Notes: a model not told the origin generated them from the letters alone. 64,000 bases of DNA from Streptomyces spinosisporus (GCF_022698145.1 NZ_JALDAX010000028.1:1-64000); one strand, 5' to 3'; positions 1-10,959 are shown, numbered from the stretch's first letter. Made by a program: numbers and translations.

Positions 1-740
<740 letters not shown>

Positions 741-769
741 GGCCCTACGTTACGACGGACGACTGACGG

Positions 770-1771
770 TCACTCCCGCGAGGAGCCCGTCCGCTCCGCG
801 ATCAGCGCCGCCGCCTCCTCGCGAAGGTCCCGGCGCAGCTCCTTGGGCAGCGAGAACGTGATGGACTCCTCGGCCGCCTTGACGATCTCGACGTCCTCGA
901 AGCCGCGCCCGGCCAGCCACTCCAGGACCTGCTCGACCAGGACCTCCGGGACGGAGGCGCCGGAGGTGACGCCGACCGTGGACACGCCCTGAAGCCAGGA
1001 CTCGTCGATCTCGTCGGCGAAGTCCACCAGATACGCCTCACGCGCGCCCGCGAGCTTGGCGACCTCGACGAGCCGCTTGGAGTTGGAGGAGTTGCGGGAG
1101 CCGACGACGATGACCAGATCCGCCTCGGCGCCCATCTGCTTGACCGCGAGCTGACGGTTCTGCGTGGCGTAGCAGATGTCGTCGCTGGGGGGGGAGATCA
1201 GCTGCGGGAACTTCTCCTTGAGGGCGTCGACGGTCTCCATGGTCTCGTCGACGGAGAGCGTGGTCTGGGACAGCCATACGACCTTGGAGGGGTCGCGGAC
1301 CTCGACCTTGGCGACGTCCTCGGGGCCGTCGACGAGCGTGATGTGCTCGGGGGCCTCGCCGGAGGTGCCGATGACCTCCTCGTGGCCCTCGTGCCCGATC
1401 AGGAGGATGTCGTAGTCGTCATTGGCGAAGCGGACGGCTTCCTTGTGCACCTTGGTGACCAGCGGGCAGGTCGCGTCGATGGTGGCGAGCCGGCCGCGCT
1501 CCGCCTCCTCGTGGACGACGGGGGCGACGCCGTGCGCGGAGAACATCACGATGTTCCCCTCGGGGACCTCCTCGGTCCGCTCGACGAAGATCGCGCCCTT
1601 CTTCTCCAGGGTCTGCACGACGTACTTGTTGTGGACGATCTCGTGCCGGACGTAGATCGGAGCGCCGTACTGCTCCAGGGCTTTCTCGACGGCGATCACG
1701 GCGCGGTCCACACCCGCGCAGTAGCCCCGGGGGGCGGCGAGCAGGACACGGCGGCCAGACGAAGCAGTCAT
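770..1771 (-). CDS. ispH: 4-hydroxy-3-methylbut-2-enyl diphosphate reductase (IspH/LytB)
   Basis: Last enzyme of the non-mevalonate (MEP) pathway: a cytoplasmic iron-sulfur enzyme that reduces HMBPP to IPP and DMAPP. The product is 333 residues, normal for the family. The three cluster cysteines are visible at C18 (PRGYCAGVDRA), C102 (DATCPLVTKVH) and C200 (DICYATQNRQ). The same frame stays open far upstream, but homology begins at MTASSGRRVLLAAPRGYCAG, which fixes the start at 1771. There is no Shine-Dalgarno. A TACGAT hexamer lies exactly 6 nt before the ATG, typical of Streptomyces leaderless promoters. ppgK follows 29 nt downstream and may be co-transcribed. The gene is divergent from the APC permease. 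Confidence 0.97.
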   Translation of the reverse strand: MTASSGRRVLLAAPRGYCAGVDRAVIAVEKALEQYGAPIYVRHEIVHNKYVVQTLEKKGAIFVERTEEVPEGNIVMFSAHGVAPVVHEEAERGRLATIDATCPLVTKVHKEAVRFANDDYDILLIGHEGHEEVIGTSGEAPEHITLVDGPEDVAKVEVRDPSKVVWLSQTTLSVDETMETVDALKEKFPQLISPPSDDICYATQNRQLAVKQMGAEADLVIVVGSRNSSNSKRLVEVAKLAGAREAYLVDFADEIDESWLQGVSTVGVTSGASVPEVLVEQVLEWLAGRGFEDVEIVKAAEESITFSLPKELRRDLREEAAALIAERTGSSRE

Positions 1772-1885
1772 GCATCCATCGTAGGGCCACGTTCGGCGGG
1801 TCAAAGATCGCGCCCTTGGGGAGACTGGCCGTGGAGTGGGAGGGGTGGGGAAGGACACGACGGACGAGGCGTCTGCGGAGGCGGC

Positions 1886-3289
1886 ATGGCCAGGACCGGT
1901 ACGGCGGCTACGAACACCGGCGAGGGGCATGACCTGCGGCGCAGCCTCGGTTTCCGGGATCTGGTGGTCTACGGGCTGCTTTTCATCGCCCCCATGGCGC
2001 CCGTCGGCGTGTTCGGCACCCTGGACGCGAAGTCGCACGGTGCCGTGGCGCTGGTCTACGTCGTCGCCACCGTCGCCATGGCGTTCACCGCGTTCAGCTA
2101 CGCGCAGATGGTGCGCGTGGTCCCCCGGGCGGGCTCGGTGTTCGCCTACGCGCGCGTGGCGCTCGGGAAGGAGGCGGGCTTCGTCGCCGGGTGGATGGCG
2201 ATGCTGGACTACGTGCTGATCCCGGCGGTCGCCTATCTCTTCTCCGGGATCGCGATGAACTCCCTGGTGCCGGAGGTCTCGCGCTGGGTGTGGACGGCGC
2301 TCGCGGTCGTCGTCACGACGCTGCTGAACCTGTGGGGGGTGCGTGCCGCGGCCCGGGCCGGCCTCCTGGTGCTGGTGATGGAAGTCGTGGTGCTGCTGGT
2401 CTTCGTGGTGTCGGCGCTGGTGGTGCTGGGGCGGGACGGCGCCGAGCGGGGCTGGTGGTCGCCGCTGTCGGGGGACGGTACGCAGGGGTCGTTCGCGCTG
2501 TCGGCGGTGATCGGGGCGGTCTCGGTCGCCGTGCTGTCCTATCTGGGCTTCGACGCCATCGCGTCCTTCGCGGAGGAGGCCACGGGCGGGTCCGGGAAGG
2601 TGGCGCGCGCCGTGCTGTTCTGTCTGGCGCTGGCGGGCGTGCTGTTCGTGGCGCAGACGTACCTGGTGGCGCTGCTGGAACCGGCGACGTCCGCGCAGCT
2701 GGCCGCCGATCCCGGCAAGCAGGGGTCCGCGTTCTACGACGCCGTGGACGCGTCGGTCGGTACGTGGCTGCACGACCTGGTGGCGGTCAGCAAGGCGATC
2801 GGGGCGGCGTTCGCGGCACTGGCCGGACAGGCCGCCGCGGCCCGCCTGCTGTTCGCCATGGGCCGCGACCGCCGACTGCCCCGGGCACTGGCCAGGACGG
2901 ACACCGGGGTGCCGCGGGTGGCGCTGCTGTGCGCGGCCGTGATCACACTGATCGCGGCGGTGTGGGCCGCCCGCCGCGACGACGGGATGGACCACCTCGT
3001 GTCGGTCGTCGACATCGGCGCCCTGACAGCCTTCACACTCCTGCACGCAAGCGTGCTGGCATGGTTCGCGGTACGCCGCGCAGGCGGCCCACTGATCTGG
3101 TGGCGCCACGTACTGATGCCCGTCGCGGGCGCGGCGATCACCATCGCGGTGATCGCGGAGGCGTCCGGGACGGCACTCGTGGTGGGCGCCGCCTGGCTGG
3201 CAATCGCACTCGCGGTCCTGGTGGTACAGCGGGGGCGCGTGGATACGCCTGCGCCGCCTGAGCGCACGCAAGCGAGCGGAAAGGGCTGA
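1886..3289 (+). CDS. APC-superfamily amino acid permease
   Basis: A 467-residue cytoplasmic-membrane transporter, probably an amino acid/proton symporter or antiporter. About 12 hydrophobic segments follow the N-terminal GFRDLVVYGLLFIAPMAPVG, the usual first helix of APC permeases. The segment SYLGFDAIASFAEEATGG matches the conserved helix-6 region. GGAGG lies 4 nt before the ATG at 1886 and sets the start. Substrate cannot be read from the sequence. The last 80 bases of coding DNA are echoed twice in the following intergenic region (see the repeat entry), so the 3' end has been partly duplicated. Confidence 0.9.
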   Translation: MARTGTAATNTGEGHDLRRSLGFRDLVVYGLLFIAPMAPVGVFGTLDAKSHGAVALVYVVATVAMAFTAFSYAQMVRVVPRAGSVFAYARVALGKEAGFVAGWMAMLDYVLIPAVAYLFSGIAMNSLVPEVSRWVWTALAVVVTTLLNLWGVRAAARAGLLVLVMEVVVLLVFVVSALVVLGRDGAERGWWSPLSGDGTQGSFALSAVIGAVSVAVLSYLGFDAIASFAEEATGGSGKVARAVLFCLALAGVLFVAQTYLVALLEPATSAQLAADPGKQGSAFYDAVDASVGTWLHDLVAVSKAIGAAFAALAGQAAAARLLFAMGRDRRLPRALARTDTGVPRVALLCAAVITLIAAVWAARRDDGMDHLVSVVDIGALTAFTLLHASVLAWFAVRRAGGPLIWWRHVLMPVAGAAITIAVIAEASGTALVVGAAWLAIALAVLVVQRGRVDTPAPPERTQASGKG

Positions 3290-3591
3290 GCCGACCGCAC
3301 GGTGATCCGGTGCCCGCATGTGCTGATGCCCGTCGCGCCGGGGGGAGTCACCATCGCGGTGATCGCGAAGGCGTCCGGGGTGGCAGCCGTAGCGGGGCCG
3401 CCCGGTCGGCGGACGGACGCGCCGTGCCGGTCGTGCAGTGCGGGCGGGGCGGCACGCCCGCGCCACCCAGGCACACCCGCCGCGCGCGAGGGCCGCGTTC
3501 GCCGTCGCCGTGGTCGCGGAGGCGTCAGGGGCGGCAGTCGTGGTGGGGCCGCCCGGTCGGCGGACGGACGCGCCGTGCCGGTCGTGCAGTG
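3107..3591 (+). repeat. Degenerate tandem copies of the permease 3' end
   Basis: Three related copies are visible: about 3107-3192 (inside the permease gene), 3317-3440 and 3497-3591. Copies 2 and 3 share a perfect 47-base stretch (3394-3440 and 3545-3591). In the permease frame they read similar peptides (HVLMPVAGAAITIAVIAEAS, HVLMPVAPGGVTIAVIAKAS, then AVAVVAEASG). The 376-base gap between permease and xseA is therefore mostly decayed duplicated permease sequence, not a separate gene. Confidence 0.8.
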
Positions 3592-3654
3592 TGGGTGCGC
3601 GGCGGGCGGCGAAAGGGGTGGCTGGGCTGGGCTGGGTTGTCGGTGGTGGCCGTT

Positions 3655-3660
3655 ACCCTC
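3655..3660 (+). promoter_or_regulatory. Candidate -10 hexamer of a leaderless xseA promoter
   Basis: TACCCT sits 6 nt before the xseA ATG at 3666 and no Shine-Dalgarno is present. This geometry places transcription at the first base of the start codon. Inferred from spacing only. Confidence 0.4.
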
Positions 3661-3665
3661 GCGGC

Positions 3666-4874
3666 ATGGCTCTCAATACGTCCGCGCAAGCCCCCCTGCC
3701 CGTCGGTGAGGTGTCGCGGCTCATCGGAGGGTGGATCGACCGGCTGGGAGCCGTGTGGGTCGAGGGGCAGATCACCCAGTTGTCGCGGCGGCCCGGTGCC
3801 GGGGTCGTCTTTCTGACGCTGCGCGATCCCTCTCACGACATCTCGATCAGCGTCACCTGCTACCGCCAGGTGTTCGACGCCGTGGCCGACGTCGTCAGCG
3901 AGGGCGCGCGGGTCGTCGTCCACGCCAAGCCGGAGTGGTACGCGCCGCGGGGCCAGCTCTCCCTGCGCGCCGCCGAGATAAGGCCCGTGGGCATCGGCGA
4001 ACTCCTCGCGCGGCTGGAACAGTTGAAGAAGTCGCTGGCCGCCGAGGGCCTGTTCGCACCCGAGCGCAAGAAGGCCCTGCCCTTCCTGCCCCAGCTCATC
4101 GGCCTGGTCTGCGGCCGCGCCTCGGCCGCCGAGCGCGACGTACTGGAGAACGCCCGGCACCGCTGGCCCGCCGTCCGCTTCGAGGTGCGCAACGTCGCCG
4201 TGCAGGGCGTGCACGCCGTCCCGCAGGTCGTGCAGGCCGTCAAGGAGCTCGACGCGCTCGGCGAGGTGGACGTGATCATCGTCGCGCGCGGCGGCGGCAG
4301 CGTGGAGGACCTGCTGCCGTTCTCCGACGAGCAGCTCGTGCGCGCCGTCGCCGAGTGCCGCACCCCGGTGGTCTCGGCGATCGGGCACGAGCCCGACAAC
4401 CCCCTCCTCGACCATGTCGCCGACCTGCGCGCCTCCACCCCCACCGACGCCGCCAAGAAGGTCGTACCGGACGTGGGTGAGGAGTACGAGCGCGTGCGGT
4501 TGCTGCGGGACCGTGCCCGGCGGTGCGTGGAGGCGTTCGTCGAGCGGGAGGAACGCGGGCTCGCCCATGCGCTCGCCCGGCCCTCGATAGAGGATCCGCA
4601 CCGGATGATCGACGAGCGGGCCGATCATGTCGCCTCGCTGACCGACCGTTCGCGCCGCACGCTCCGGCATCTGCTCGACCGCGCCGACTCCGAGCTGACG
4701 CACACGCACGCGCGCGTGGTGGCCCTCTCTCCCGCCGCCACCCTCAAGCGCGGGTACGCCGTGCTGCAGAAGGAGGACGGTCACGTGGTGCGCGACCCGG
4801 CCGAGGTCACGGCACAGGAGACGCTGCGGGCGCGGGTCTCCGAGGGTGAGTTCTCCGTACGAGTCGATGCATAG
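3666..4874 (+). CDS. xseA: Exodeoxyribonuclease VII large subunit
   Basis: Catalytic large subunit of exonuclease VII, which degrades single-stranded DNA from both ends in the cytoplasm. The product is 402 residues. An N-terminal OB-fold (about 12-108, with VWVEGQITQLSRRPGAGVVF) is followed by the catalytic domain, including LVCGRASAAERDVLENARHR (148-165) and VDVIIVARGGGSVEDLLPFS (201-220). The frame is open further upstream into the repeat region, but homology begins at the ATG at 3666. The small subunit xseB follows after 9 nt, the usual pairing. Confidence 0.96.
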   Translation: MALNTSAQAPLPVGEVSRLIGGWIDRLGAVWVEGQITQLSRRPGAGVVFLTLRDPSHDISISVTCYRQVFDAVADVVSEGARVVVHAKPEWYAPRGQLSLRAAEIRPVGIGELLARLEQLKKSLAAEGLFAPERKKALPFLPQLIGLVCGRASAAERDVLENARHRWPAVRFEVRNVAVQGVHAVPQVVQAVKELDALGEVDVIIVARGGGSVEDLLPFSDEQLVRAVAECRTPVVSAIGHEPDNPLLDHVADLRASTPTDAAKKVVPDVGEEYERVRLLRDRARRCVEAFVEREERGLAHALARPSIEDPHRMIDERADHVASLTDRSRRTLRHLLDRADSELTHTHARVVALSPAATLKRGYAVLQKEDGHVVRDPAEVTAQETLRARVSEGEFSVRVDA

Positions 4875-4883
4875 GGTGGGCGG

Positions 4884-5129
4884 ATGACCAGCAAGGTGGC
4901 GGGCAAGGAAGAGGCGCTCGGTTACGAGCAGGCGCGGGACGAGCTGATCGAGGTCGTACGACGCCTCGAGGCGGGCGGCACGACGCTCGAGGAGTCCCTC
5001 GCGCTCTGGGAGCGCGGCGAGGAACTGGCCAAGGTCTGCCGGCGCTGGCTGGACGGCGCCCGGGCGCGGCTGGACGCGGCGCTGGCCGAGGAGGAAGAGG
5101 AAGAGGCCGACGAGGACGGCGGCGCGTAG
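4884..5129 (+). CDS. xseB: Exodeoxyribonuclease VII small subunit
   Basis: An 81-residue alpha-helical accessory subunit that binds XseA in several copies. The family signature is clear: GYEQARDELIEVVRRLEAGG followed by TTLEESLALWERGEELAKVC. The tail is acidic (a run of Glu and Asp). It starts 9 nt after the xseA stop. TAGGGT, which overlaps the xseA stop codon, lies exactly 6 nt before this ATG, so a private leaderless promoter is possible in addition to read-through. Confidence 0.95.
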   Translation: MTSKVAGKEEALGYEQARDELIEVVRRLEAGGTTLEESLALWERGEELAKVCRRWLDGARARLDAALAEEEEEEADEDGGA

Positions 5130-5130
5130 C

Positions 5131-5158
5131 CCCCCAGCCCCCAGCCCCCAGCCCCCAG
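5131..5158. repeat. Four tandem CCCCCAG heptamers after xseB
   Basis: Four exact 7-base units begin 2 nt after the xseB stop codon. They are followed by short CCGGATCA duplications (about 5170-5190). No gene is seen in 5130-5344, which should hold the promoter of the nitroreductase gene. Confidence 0.8.
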
Positions 5159-5344
5159 CCCCACCAAACACCGGATCACCGGATCACCGGAACACCGCCA
5201 CAGAACGTGGTCCGTTGTGAAACGGATCACCATGCCCCAGTTTTTGTTGAACATTGAACTTCACCGGCGTACGGTCATGCTCGTCAGCTTAACCGGACCG
5301 CGGTCCGGTTGCGAACCGGACGCCGTTACCGAGGAAGTTCAGCC

Positions 5345-5935
5345 ATGTCTCTCGTTCTTGACCCCGCCGCCCAGGACCTGCTGTTCCGCGAGGCCCGCAC
5401 CGCCAACACCTTCACCGACGAGCCGGTGACCGACGAGCAGGTGCAGGCGATCTACGACCTCGTCAAGTACGGGCCGACCTCGATGAACCAGTCCCCGCTG
5501 CGCATCACGCTGGTCCGCTCCGCGGAGGCCCGCGAGCGCCTGGTGCGGCACATGGCCGAGGGCAACCAGAAGAAGACCGCCACCGCCCCGCTGGTCGCGA
5601 TCCTCTCCGCGGACAACGAGTTCCACGAGGAACTGCCGGAGCTCTTCCCGCACTTCCCCCAGGCCAAGGACGCCGTCTTCGGCGACCGCGTGATCCGGGA
5701 GAACAGCGCCGCCCTGAACGCCACCCTGCAGGCCGCGTACTTCATCATCGGCGTCCGCGCCGCCGGTCTCGCGGCCGGCCCGATGACCGGTCTCGACTTC
5801 GCGGGCGTCCAGAAGGAGTTCCTGGACGACGACCACACCCCGCTGATGGTGGTCAACATCGGCAAGCCCGGCGAGGACGCCTGGTTCCCGCGCTCCCCGC
5901 GTCTGGGCTACGAGCAGGTCGTCACCACCGTCTGA
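5345..5935 (+). CDS. Nitroreductase-family oxidoreductase (malonic semialdehyde reductase RutE/HadB type)
   Basis: A 196-residue flavin (FMN)-dependent, NAD(P)H-using cytoplasmic reductase. The N-terminal FREARTANTFTDEPVTDEQV and the segment YDLVKYGPTSMNQSPLR match the RutE/HadB branch of the nitroreductase fold, which reduces malonic semialdehyde to 3-hydroxypropanoate. No other pyrimidine-degradation (rut) gene lies nearby, so the physiological substrate is uncertain. GAGGAAG (5331-5336) precedes the ATG at a good distance. The stop codon lies inside a 16-base tandem repeat, and a strong hairpin follows. Confidence 0.88.
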   Translation: MSLVLDPAAQDLLFREARTANTFTDEPVTDEQVQAIYDLVKYGPTSMNQSPLRITLVRSAEARERLVRHMAEGNQKKTATAPLVAILSADNEFHEELPELFPHFPQAKDAVFGDRVIRENSAALNATLQAAYFIIGVRAAGLAAGPMTGLDFAGVQKEFLDDDHTPLMVVNIGKPGEDAWFPRSPRLGYEQVVTTV

Positions 5936-5975
5936 GCACCCCTCCGTCTGAGCACCCCTCCGTCTGAGCACCCCT
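5928..5975 (+). repeat. 16-base repeat, three copies, spanning the nitroreductase stop codon
   Basis: The unit CCGTCTGAGCACCCCT occurs at 5928-5943, 5944-5959 and 5960-5975. The first copy contains the real stop codon TGA. A direct tandem duplication across a gene end. Confidence 0.9.
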
Positions 5976-5976
5976 C

Positions 5977-6025
5977 GCACGCGCGAAGGCCCCCGGCAGC
6001 ACCGCCGGGGGCCTTCGCGTGCGTG
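5977..6025. terminator. Strong bidirectional hairpin terminator
   Basis: A perfect 16-bp stem, CGCGAAGGCCCCCGGC (5982-5997) with its complement at 6004-6019, closed by a 6-nt loop. It sits between the convergent nitroreductase and DUF4245 genes and can serve both. Confidence 0.85.
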
Positions 6026-6028
6026 CGG

Positions 6029-6550
6029 CTACGCCATCTTCAGCGCCGCGGCCATCTCGGTCAGCTGCTTGAAGGAGCCGGTGCCCGCGACCACCGTGGT
6101 CGAGCCCTTGCCGGGGAGCACCAGGGCGTCGTAGCGGCCGCCGGTGTAGTGGGTCCAGGTGCGGCCGGCGATCTTCTGGGTGGTCTTGGTCGCGCTGCCG
6201 CCCTGGCTCGCCTCGTCGATGAACTCCGAAGGCTTCTGAGTCGACTGCTCGATCTGCACGTACTGGTCGTCGGGGGCGTGGAAGCCCAGGTGCCAGGCGT
6301 CGAACTTGTCGCCCTGGAAGCGGACGGACGTCGCCTTCCAGCTCTTGGACAGGCCCTCGGGGGCGGCGACCGGGTAGGCCGCGGCGCGCCGTGCCGTGAG
6401 CAGCTCGACCCGGTAGTCGACCCGCTTGATGTCGGTGTCCTTGTCGTCGTGCGGGATGAAGATGTAGATGACCGCAGCGGCGATCCCGATCACGCCCAGG
6501 GAGAGCACCATGTCCCGGACCGTCTTCTGCTTGCCGTTCGAACCTGCCAC
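6029..6550 (-). CDS. DUF4245 domain membrane-anchored protein
   Basis: A 173-residue protein with one N-terminal membrane helix (about 15-32, SLGVIGIAAAVIYIFIP) after a short basic cytoplasmic tail, then an extracytoplasmic domain. The pattern fits the actinobacterial DUF4245 family, whose function is unknown. It starts with GTG and is divergent from glpX, with 125 bases between them. The complementary -10-like hexamers (GATAGAG on both strands near 6555-6625) suggest back-to-back promoters. Function unassigned. Confidence 0.85.
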   Translation of the reverse strand: MAGSNGKQKTVRDMVLSLGVIGIAAAVIYIFIPHDDKDTDIKRVDYRVELLTARRAAAYPVAAPEGLSKSWKATSVRFQGDKFDAWHLGFHAPDDQYVQIEQSTQKPSEFIDEASQGGSATKTTQKIAGRTWTHYTGGRYDALVLPGKGSTTVVAGTGSFKQLTEMAAALKMA

Positions 6551-6675
6551 GCCCTCTATCGTCGCAGGTGCCCGGTCCGCTCATCCGTGGGGTCCCCTGC
6601 TCATTTTGTCGCACTGACGATAGAGTCGGGGCGAACCCTCATCCGGCCGTCGTCGTATCAGAAAGGTGCGCCTCG

Positions 6676-7710
6676 ATGACCGAGCATCATCACTTGCCGT
6701 CCGAACTCGAAGTCCCCAGTGAAGCCCCCGACCGCAACCTCGCCCTGGAACTCGTCCGGGTGACCGAAGCAGCCGCGATGGCCGCGGGCCGCTGGGTCGG
6801 GCGGGGCGACAAGAACGGTGCCGACGGCGCCGCGGTGCGCGCCATGCGAAGCCTCGTGTCCACCGTGTCCATGAACGGCGTGGTGGTCATCGGCGAGGGC
6901 GAGAAGGACGAGGCCCCGATGCTCTTCAACGGGGAGCGGATCGGTGACGGGACCGGCCCCGAGTGCGACATCGCCGTCGACCCGATCGACGGCACCACGC
7001 TGACCGCCAAGGGCATGCCGAACGCCATCGCCGTGCTGGCCGCCGCGGACCGCGGGTCGATGTTCGACCCGTCCGCCGTGTTCTACATGGACAAGCTGGT
7101 CACCGGGCCCGACGCGGCCGACTTCGTCGACATCAACGCCCCGGTGTCGGTGAACATCCGCCGGGTCGCCAAGGCCAAGCACTCCACCCCGGAGGACGTG
7201 ACCGTCGTCATCCTGGACCGCCCGCGGCACGAGGGGATCATCAAGGAGATCCGGGACGCCGGGGCGCGGATCAAGCTGATCTCCGACGGCGACGTGGCCG
7301 GTTCGATCTACGCGATGCGCGAGGGCACCGGCGTCGACATGCTGCTCGGCATCGGCGGTACGCCGGAGGGGATCATCTCGGCCTGTGCCGTGAAGTGCCT
7401 CGGCGGCACCATCCAGGGCAAGCTGTGGCCGAAGGACGACGAGGAGCGGCAGCGGGCGCTGGACGCCGGGCATGACCTGGACCGCGTGCTGCAGACCGAC
7501 GACCTGGTGTCCGGGGAGAACGTCTTCTTCGTGGCGACCGGCATCACCGACGGCGAGCTGCTGCGCGGTGTGCGCTACCGCTCGGAGAACGCGACGACCG
7601 ACTCGATCGTGATGCGGTCGAAGTCGGGGACGGTGCGCCGGATCGACTCCGAGCACCGGCTGAGCAAGCTGCGGGCCTACAGCGCGATCGACTTCGACCG
7701 CGCGAAGTAG
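6676..7710 (+). CDS. glpX: Class II fructose-1,6-bisphosphatase (GlpX)
   Basis: A gluconeogenic, metal-dependent cytoplasmic phosphatase that converts fructose-1,6-bisphosphate to fructose-6-phosphate. The product is 344 residues, the usual length. Metal and substrate motifs are intact: GEGEKDEAPML (73-83) and DPIDGTTL (102-109), plus SDGDVAGSI and GIGGTPEGI further on. AAAGGTG lies upstream of the ATG at 6676. This is the main FBPase of actinobacteria. It is followed by a hairpin terminator shared with the convergent wbl gene. Confidence 0.96.
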   Translation: MTEHHHLPSELEVPSEAPDRNLALELVRVTEAAAMAAGRWVGRGDKNGADGAAVRAMRSLVSTVSMNGVVVIGEGEKDEAPMLFNGERIGDGTGPECDIAVDPIDGTTLTAKGMPNAIAVLAAADRGSMFDPSAVFYMDKLVTGPDAADFVDINAPVSVNIRRVAKAKHSTPEDVTVVILDRPRHEGIIKEIRDAGARIKLISDGDVAGSIYAMREGTGVDMLLGIGGTPEGIISACAVKCLGGTIQGKLWPKDDEERQRALDAGHDLDRVLQTDDLVSGENVFFVATGITDGELLRGVRYRSENATTDSIVMRSKSGTVRRIDSEHRLSKLRAYSAIDFDRAK

Positions 7711-7718
7711 CCCGACCA

Positions 7719-7759
7719 AGAAGCGGGCGCCCCCTGGTGCGGTAGGGGGCGCCCGCTTC
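7719..7759. terminator. Bidirectional terminator between glpX and the Wbl gene
   Basis: AAGCGGGCGCCCC (7721-7733) pairs with GGGGCGCCCGCTT (7745-7757), a perfect 13-bp stem between two convergent genes. Confidence 0.85.
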
Positions 7760-7780
7760 GTGCGTCCTGGAGGGGGGCGA

Positions 7781-8155
7781 CTACCCCGCCTGCGGTATGC
7801 GCTCCACCCTCGCCGCCTTCTTCAGTTCCATTTCGCGACGGCGGCGGCGCGCCAGCACCACTCGGCGCTCGGCCGCCGTGAGGCCGCCCCAGACGCCGTA
7901 GGGCTCCGGTTGCAGGAGCGCGTGCTCGCGGCACTCGACCATGACGGGACAGCGGGCACAGACGCGCTTGGCCGCCTCCTCGCGGGAAAGCCTTGCGGCG
8001 GTGGGTTCTTTCGAGGGGGCGAAGAACAGGCCGGCCTCGTCGCGCCGGCACACCGCCTCGGTGTGCCATGGAGCGTCTTGGTCCCTGTCCCGCACTGGCA
8101 CCCGCTGGGCCGGCACGGCAGCTACCTGCAGGGACGAATGCGGCGGTTGCAGCAC
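7781..8155 (-). CDS. wblI: WhiB-like iron-sulfur regulatory protein (WblI type)
   Basis: A 124-residue Wbl protein. It carries the four cluster cysteines C36, C66, C69 and C75 (C-x29-C-x2-C-x5-C), the GVWGG turn (87-91) and a basic C-terminal tail (RRRRREMELKKAARVERI) for DNA or sigma-factor contact. Wbl proteins bind a redox-sensitive [4Fe-4S] cluster and act with the principal sigma factor. The start is GTG at 8155 with AGGAG seven bases upstream. The symbol rests on gene order as remembered for S. coelicolor (next to glpX and the class I fumarase), so the family call is firmer than the letter. Confidence 0.9.
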   Translation of the reverse strand: MLQPPHSSLQVAAVPAQRVPVRDRDQDAPWHTEAVCRRDEAGLFFAPSKEPTAARLSREEAAKRVCARCPVMVECREHALLQPEPYGVWGGLTAAERRVVLARRRRREMELKKAARVERIPQAG

Positions 8156-8330
8156 GGTCTACTCCTGACGACGGCTTCGCGAGCGAGAGACGATGCGTCA
8201 AGGCCTACCCGCTGTGCGCGTGCCTATGCACTCAGTTCCGAACCGCTGGATTCCGGGGGGTTGTGAGCACCCGCGGCTGTCCGATTACGGGTGGACCAAT
8301 GCGCGGGAAACACCGCCGGATTCACAACCG

Positions 8331-9038
8331 TCAACGATCCAGGTGTTTGCGCAAATCCTTGTCGACCTTGCGCCGGACCCGGTCGAGAATGTCGGCAACG
8401 AGCTTGCCGCGCTTGGGCCTTGCCTCGACATTGCCCAGTACGGCCCACCCGTCGACATAGATGACCGGGGCGTCCGGTTCAGCCGAATCCAGCGTGTCCA
8501 CCTCGAAGTTGCCGAGCACACCGCCGCCGGTGCCGCGCAGCGACACATTCTCCGGGACGCGGATCTCCACATTCCCGAAGACCGAGACCGTCTTGATCAC
8601 GACCTGCTGGTATTCGAAGAGCGCCTCGCTGAGGTCTATCTCCACGCTGCCGAAGATCGCGTACGCATGGATGCGGCGTCCCGCGCGCCAGCGGCCCTTG
8701 CGGACGGCGCTGCTGAACACCGCCACCACGTTCTCGTCGGGGTCGGCCGGGATGGCGCCCGTCGTGGGGCGGTTGGGGGCCGCGGCGAAGGCGGGGGCCG
8801 CTCGGCGCCGGTGCGCGGCCGGCAGGTCCCGGATGAAGACCTCCAGCTCGCCCACCGTCCTGGCGGCGAGCACACCCTCCACGCGCTCGGCGTGCTCGTC
8901 GGCGGTCAGCCGGCCCTCCGCGAGGGCTTCGCGCAGGATGTCGGCGATGCGGTCACGTTCGGCGTCCGAGGCACGCAGCTCGGCGGCCGGCGGCGAGGGC
9001 TCGGCATGCGTCTGCGGAGGCTGCTTCTGAAGGTCCAC
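8331..9038 (-). CDS. DUF1707 and LiaF-like C-terminal domain protein
   Basis: A 235-residue protein. Residues 22-75 form a DUF1707 domain (LRASDAERDRIADILREAL, then GRLTADEHAERVEGVLAART). The C-terminal part (about 105-215) is a beta-helical LiaF/YvqF-like domain with repeating GSVEIDL, GNVEIRV, GNFEVDT and GNVEARP strands. The proteins are often annotated as cell-wall-active antibiotic response proteins. No membrane helix is obvious, so it is probably cytoplasmic. Role unknown. The start at 9038 is the first Met before a clear domain. Confidence 0.85.
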   Translation of the reverse strand: MDLQKQPPQTHAEPSPPAAELRASDAERDRIADILREALAEGRLTADEHAERVEGVLAARTVGELEVFIRDLPAAHRRRAAPAFAAAPNRPTTGAIPADPDENVVAVFSSAVRKGRWRAGRRIHAYAIFGSVEIDLSEALFEYQQVVIKTVSVFGNVEIRVPENVSLRGTGGGVLGNFEVDTLDSAEPDAPVIYVDGWAVLGNVEARPKRGKLVADILDRVRRKVDKDLRKHLDR

Positions 9039-9094
9039 GACAGCAGCGTACCCAAACGCGATAGATCGCGACTACCCCCTGTGGAAAACCCACC

Positions 9095-9199
9095 GAAGAC
9101 CCGACGAAGACCCGACGAAGACCCAACGAAGACCCGACGAAGACCCGACGAAGACCCAACGAAGACCCGACGAGGACCCGACGAGGACCTACTGAGGAC
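9095..9199 (+). repeat. 11-base tandem array with a 33-base higher-order period
   Basis: Nine consecutive 11-base units (GAAGACCCGAC with variants ending AAC, and later GAGGACCCGAC) run from 9095 to 9193, plus a partial tenth. The third and sixth units both end in AAC, giving a 33-base super-period. The array lies between the DUF1707 start and the promoter of the class I fumarase. Confidence 0.9.
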
Positions 9200-9294
9200 A
9201 ACCTCACAAGCCCGCCGCTCCAGGCAGGTCCTACGCTGGTGAGCGCCCGCCGGTGTCGGCGGGCCGCCGTCTGTCGAGTGAGGAATGGGCGAAG

Positions 9295-10959
<1,665 letters not shown>

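Noticed and set aside
770..3466. Very long minus-strand open frame upstream of ispH
   Set aside because: The ispH homology begins at 1771; the upstream part is antisense to the permease and only reflects GC-rich codon periodicity.
3438..3665. Possible N-terminal extension of XseA
   Set aside because: It is read through degenerate permease copies and lacks exonuclease homology.
9095..9199. CRISPR-like array
   Set aside because: The 11-base units are contiguous with no spacers.
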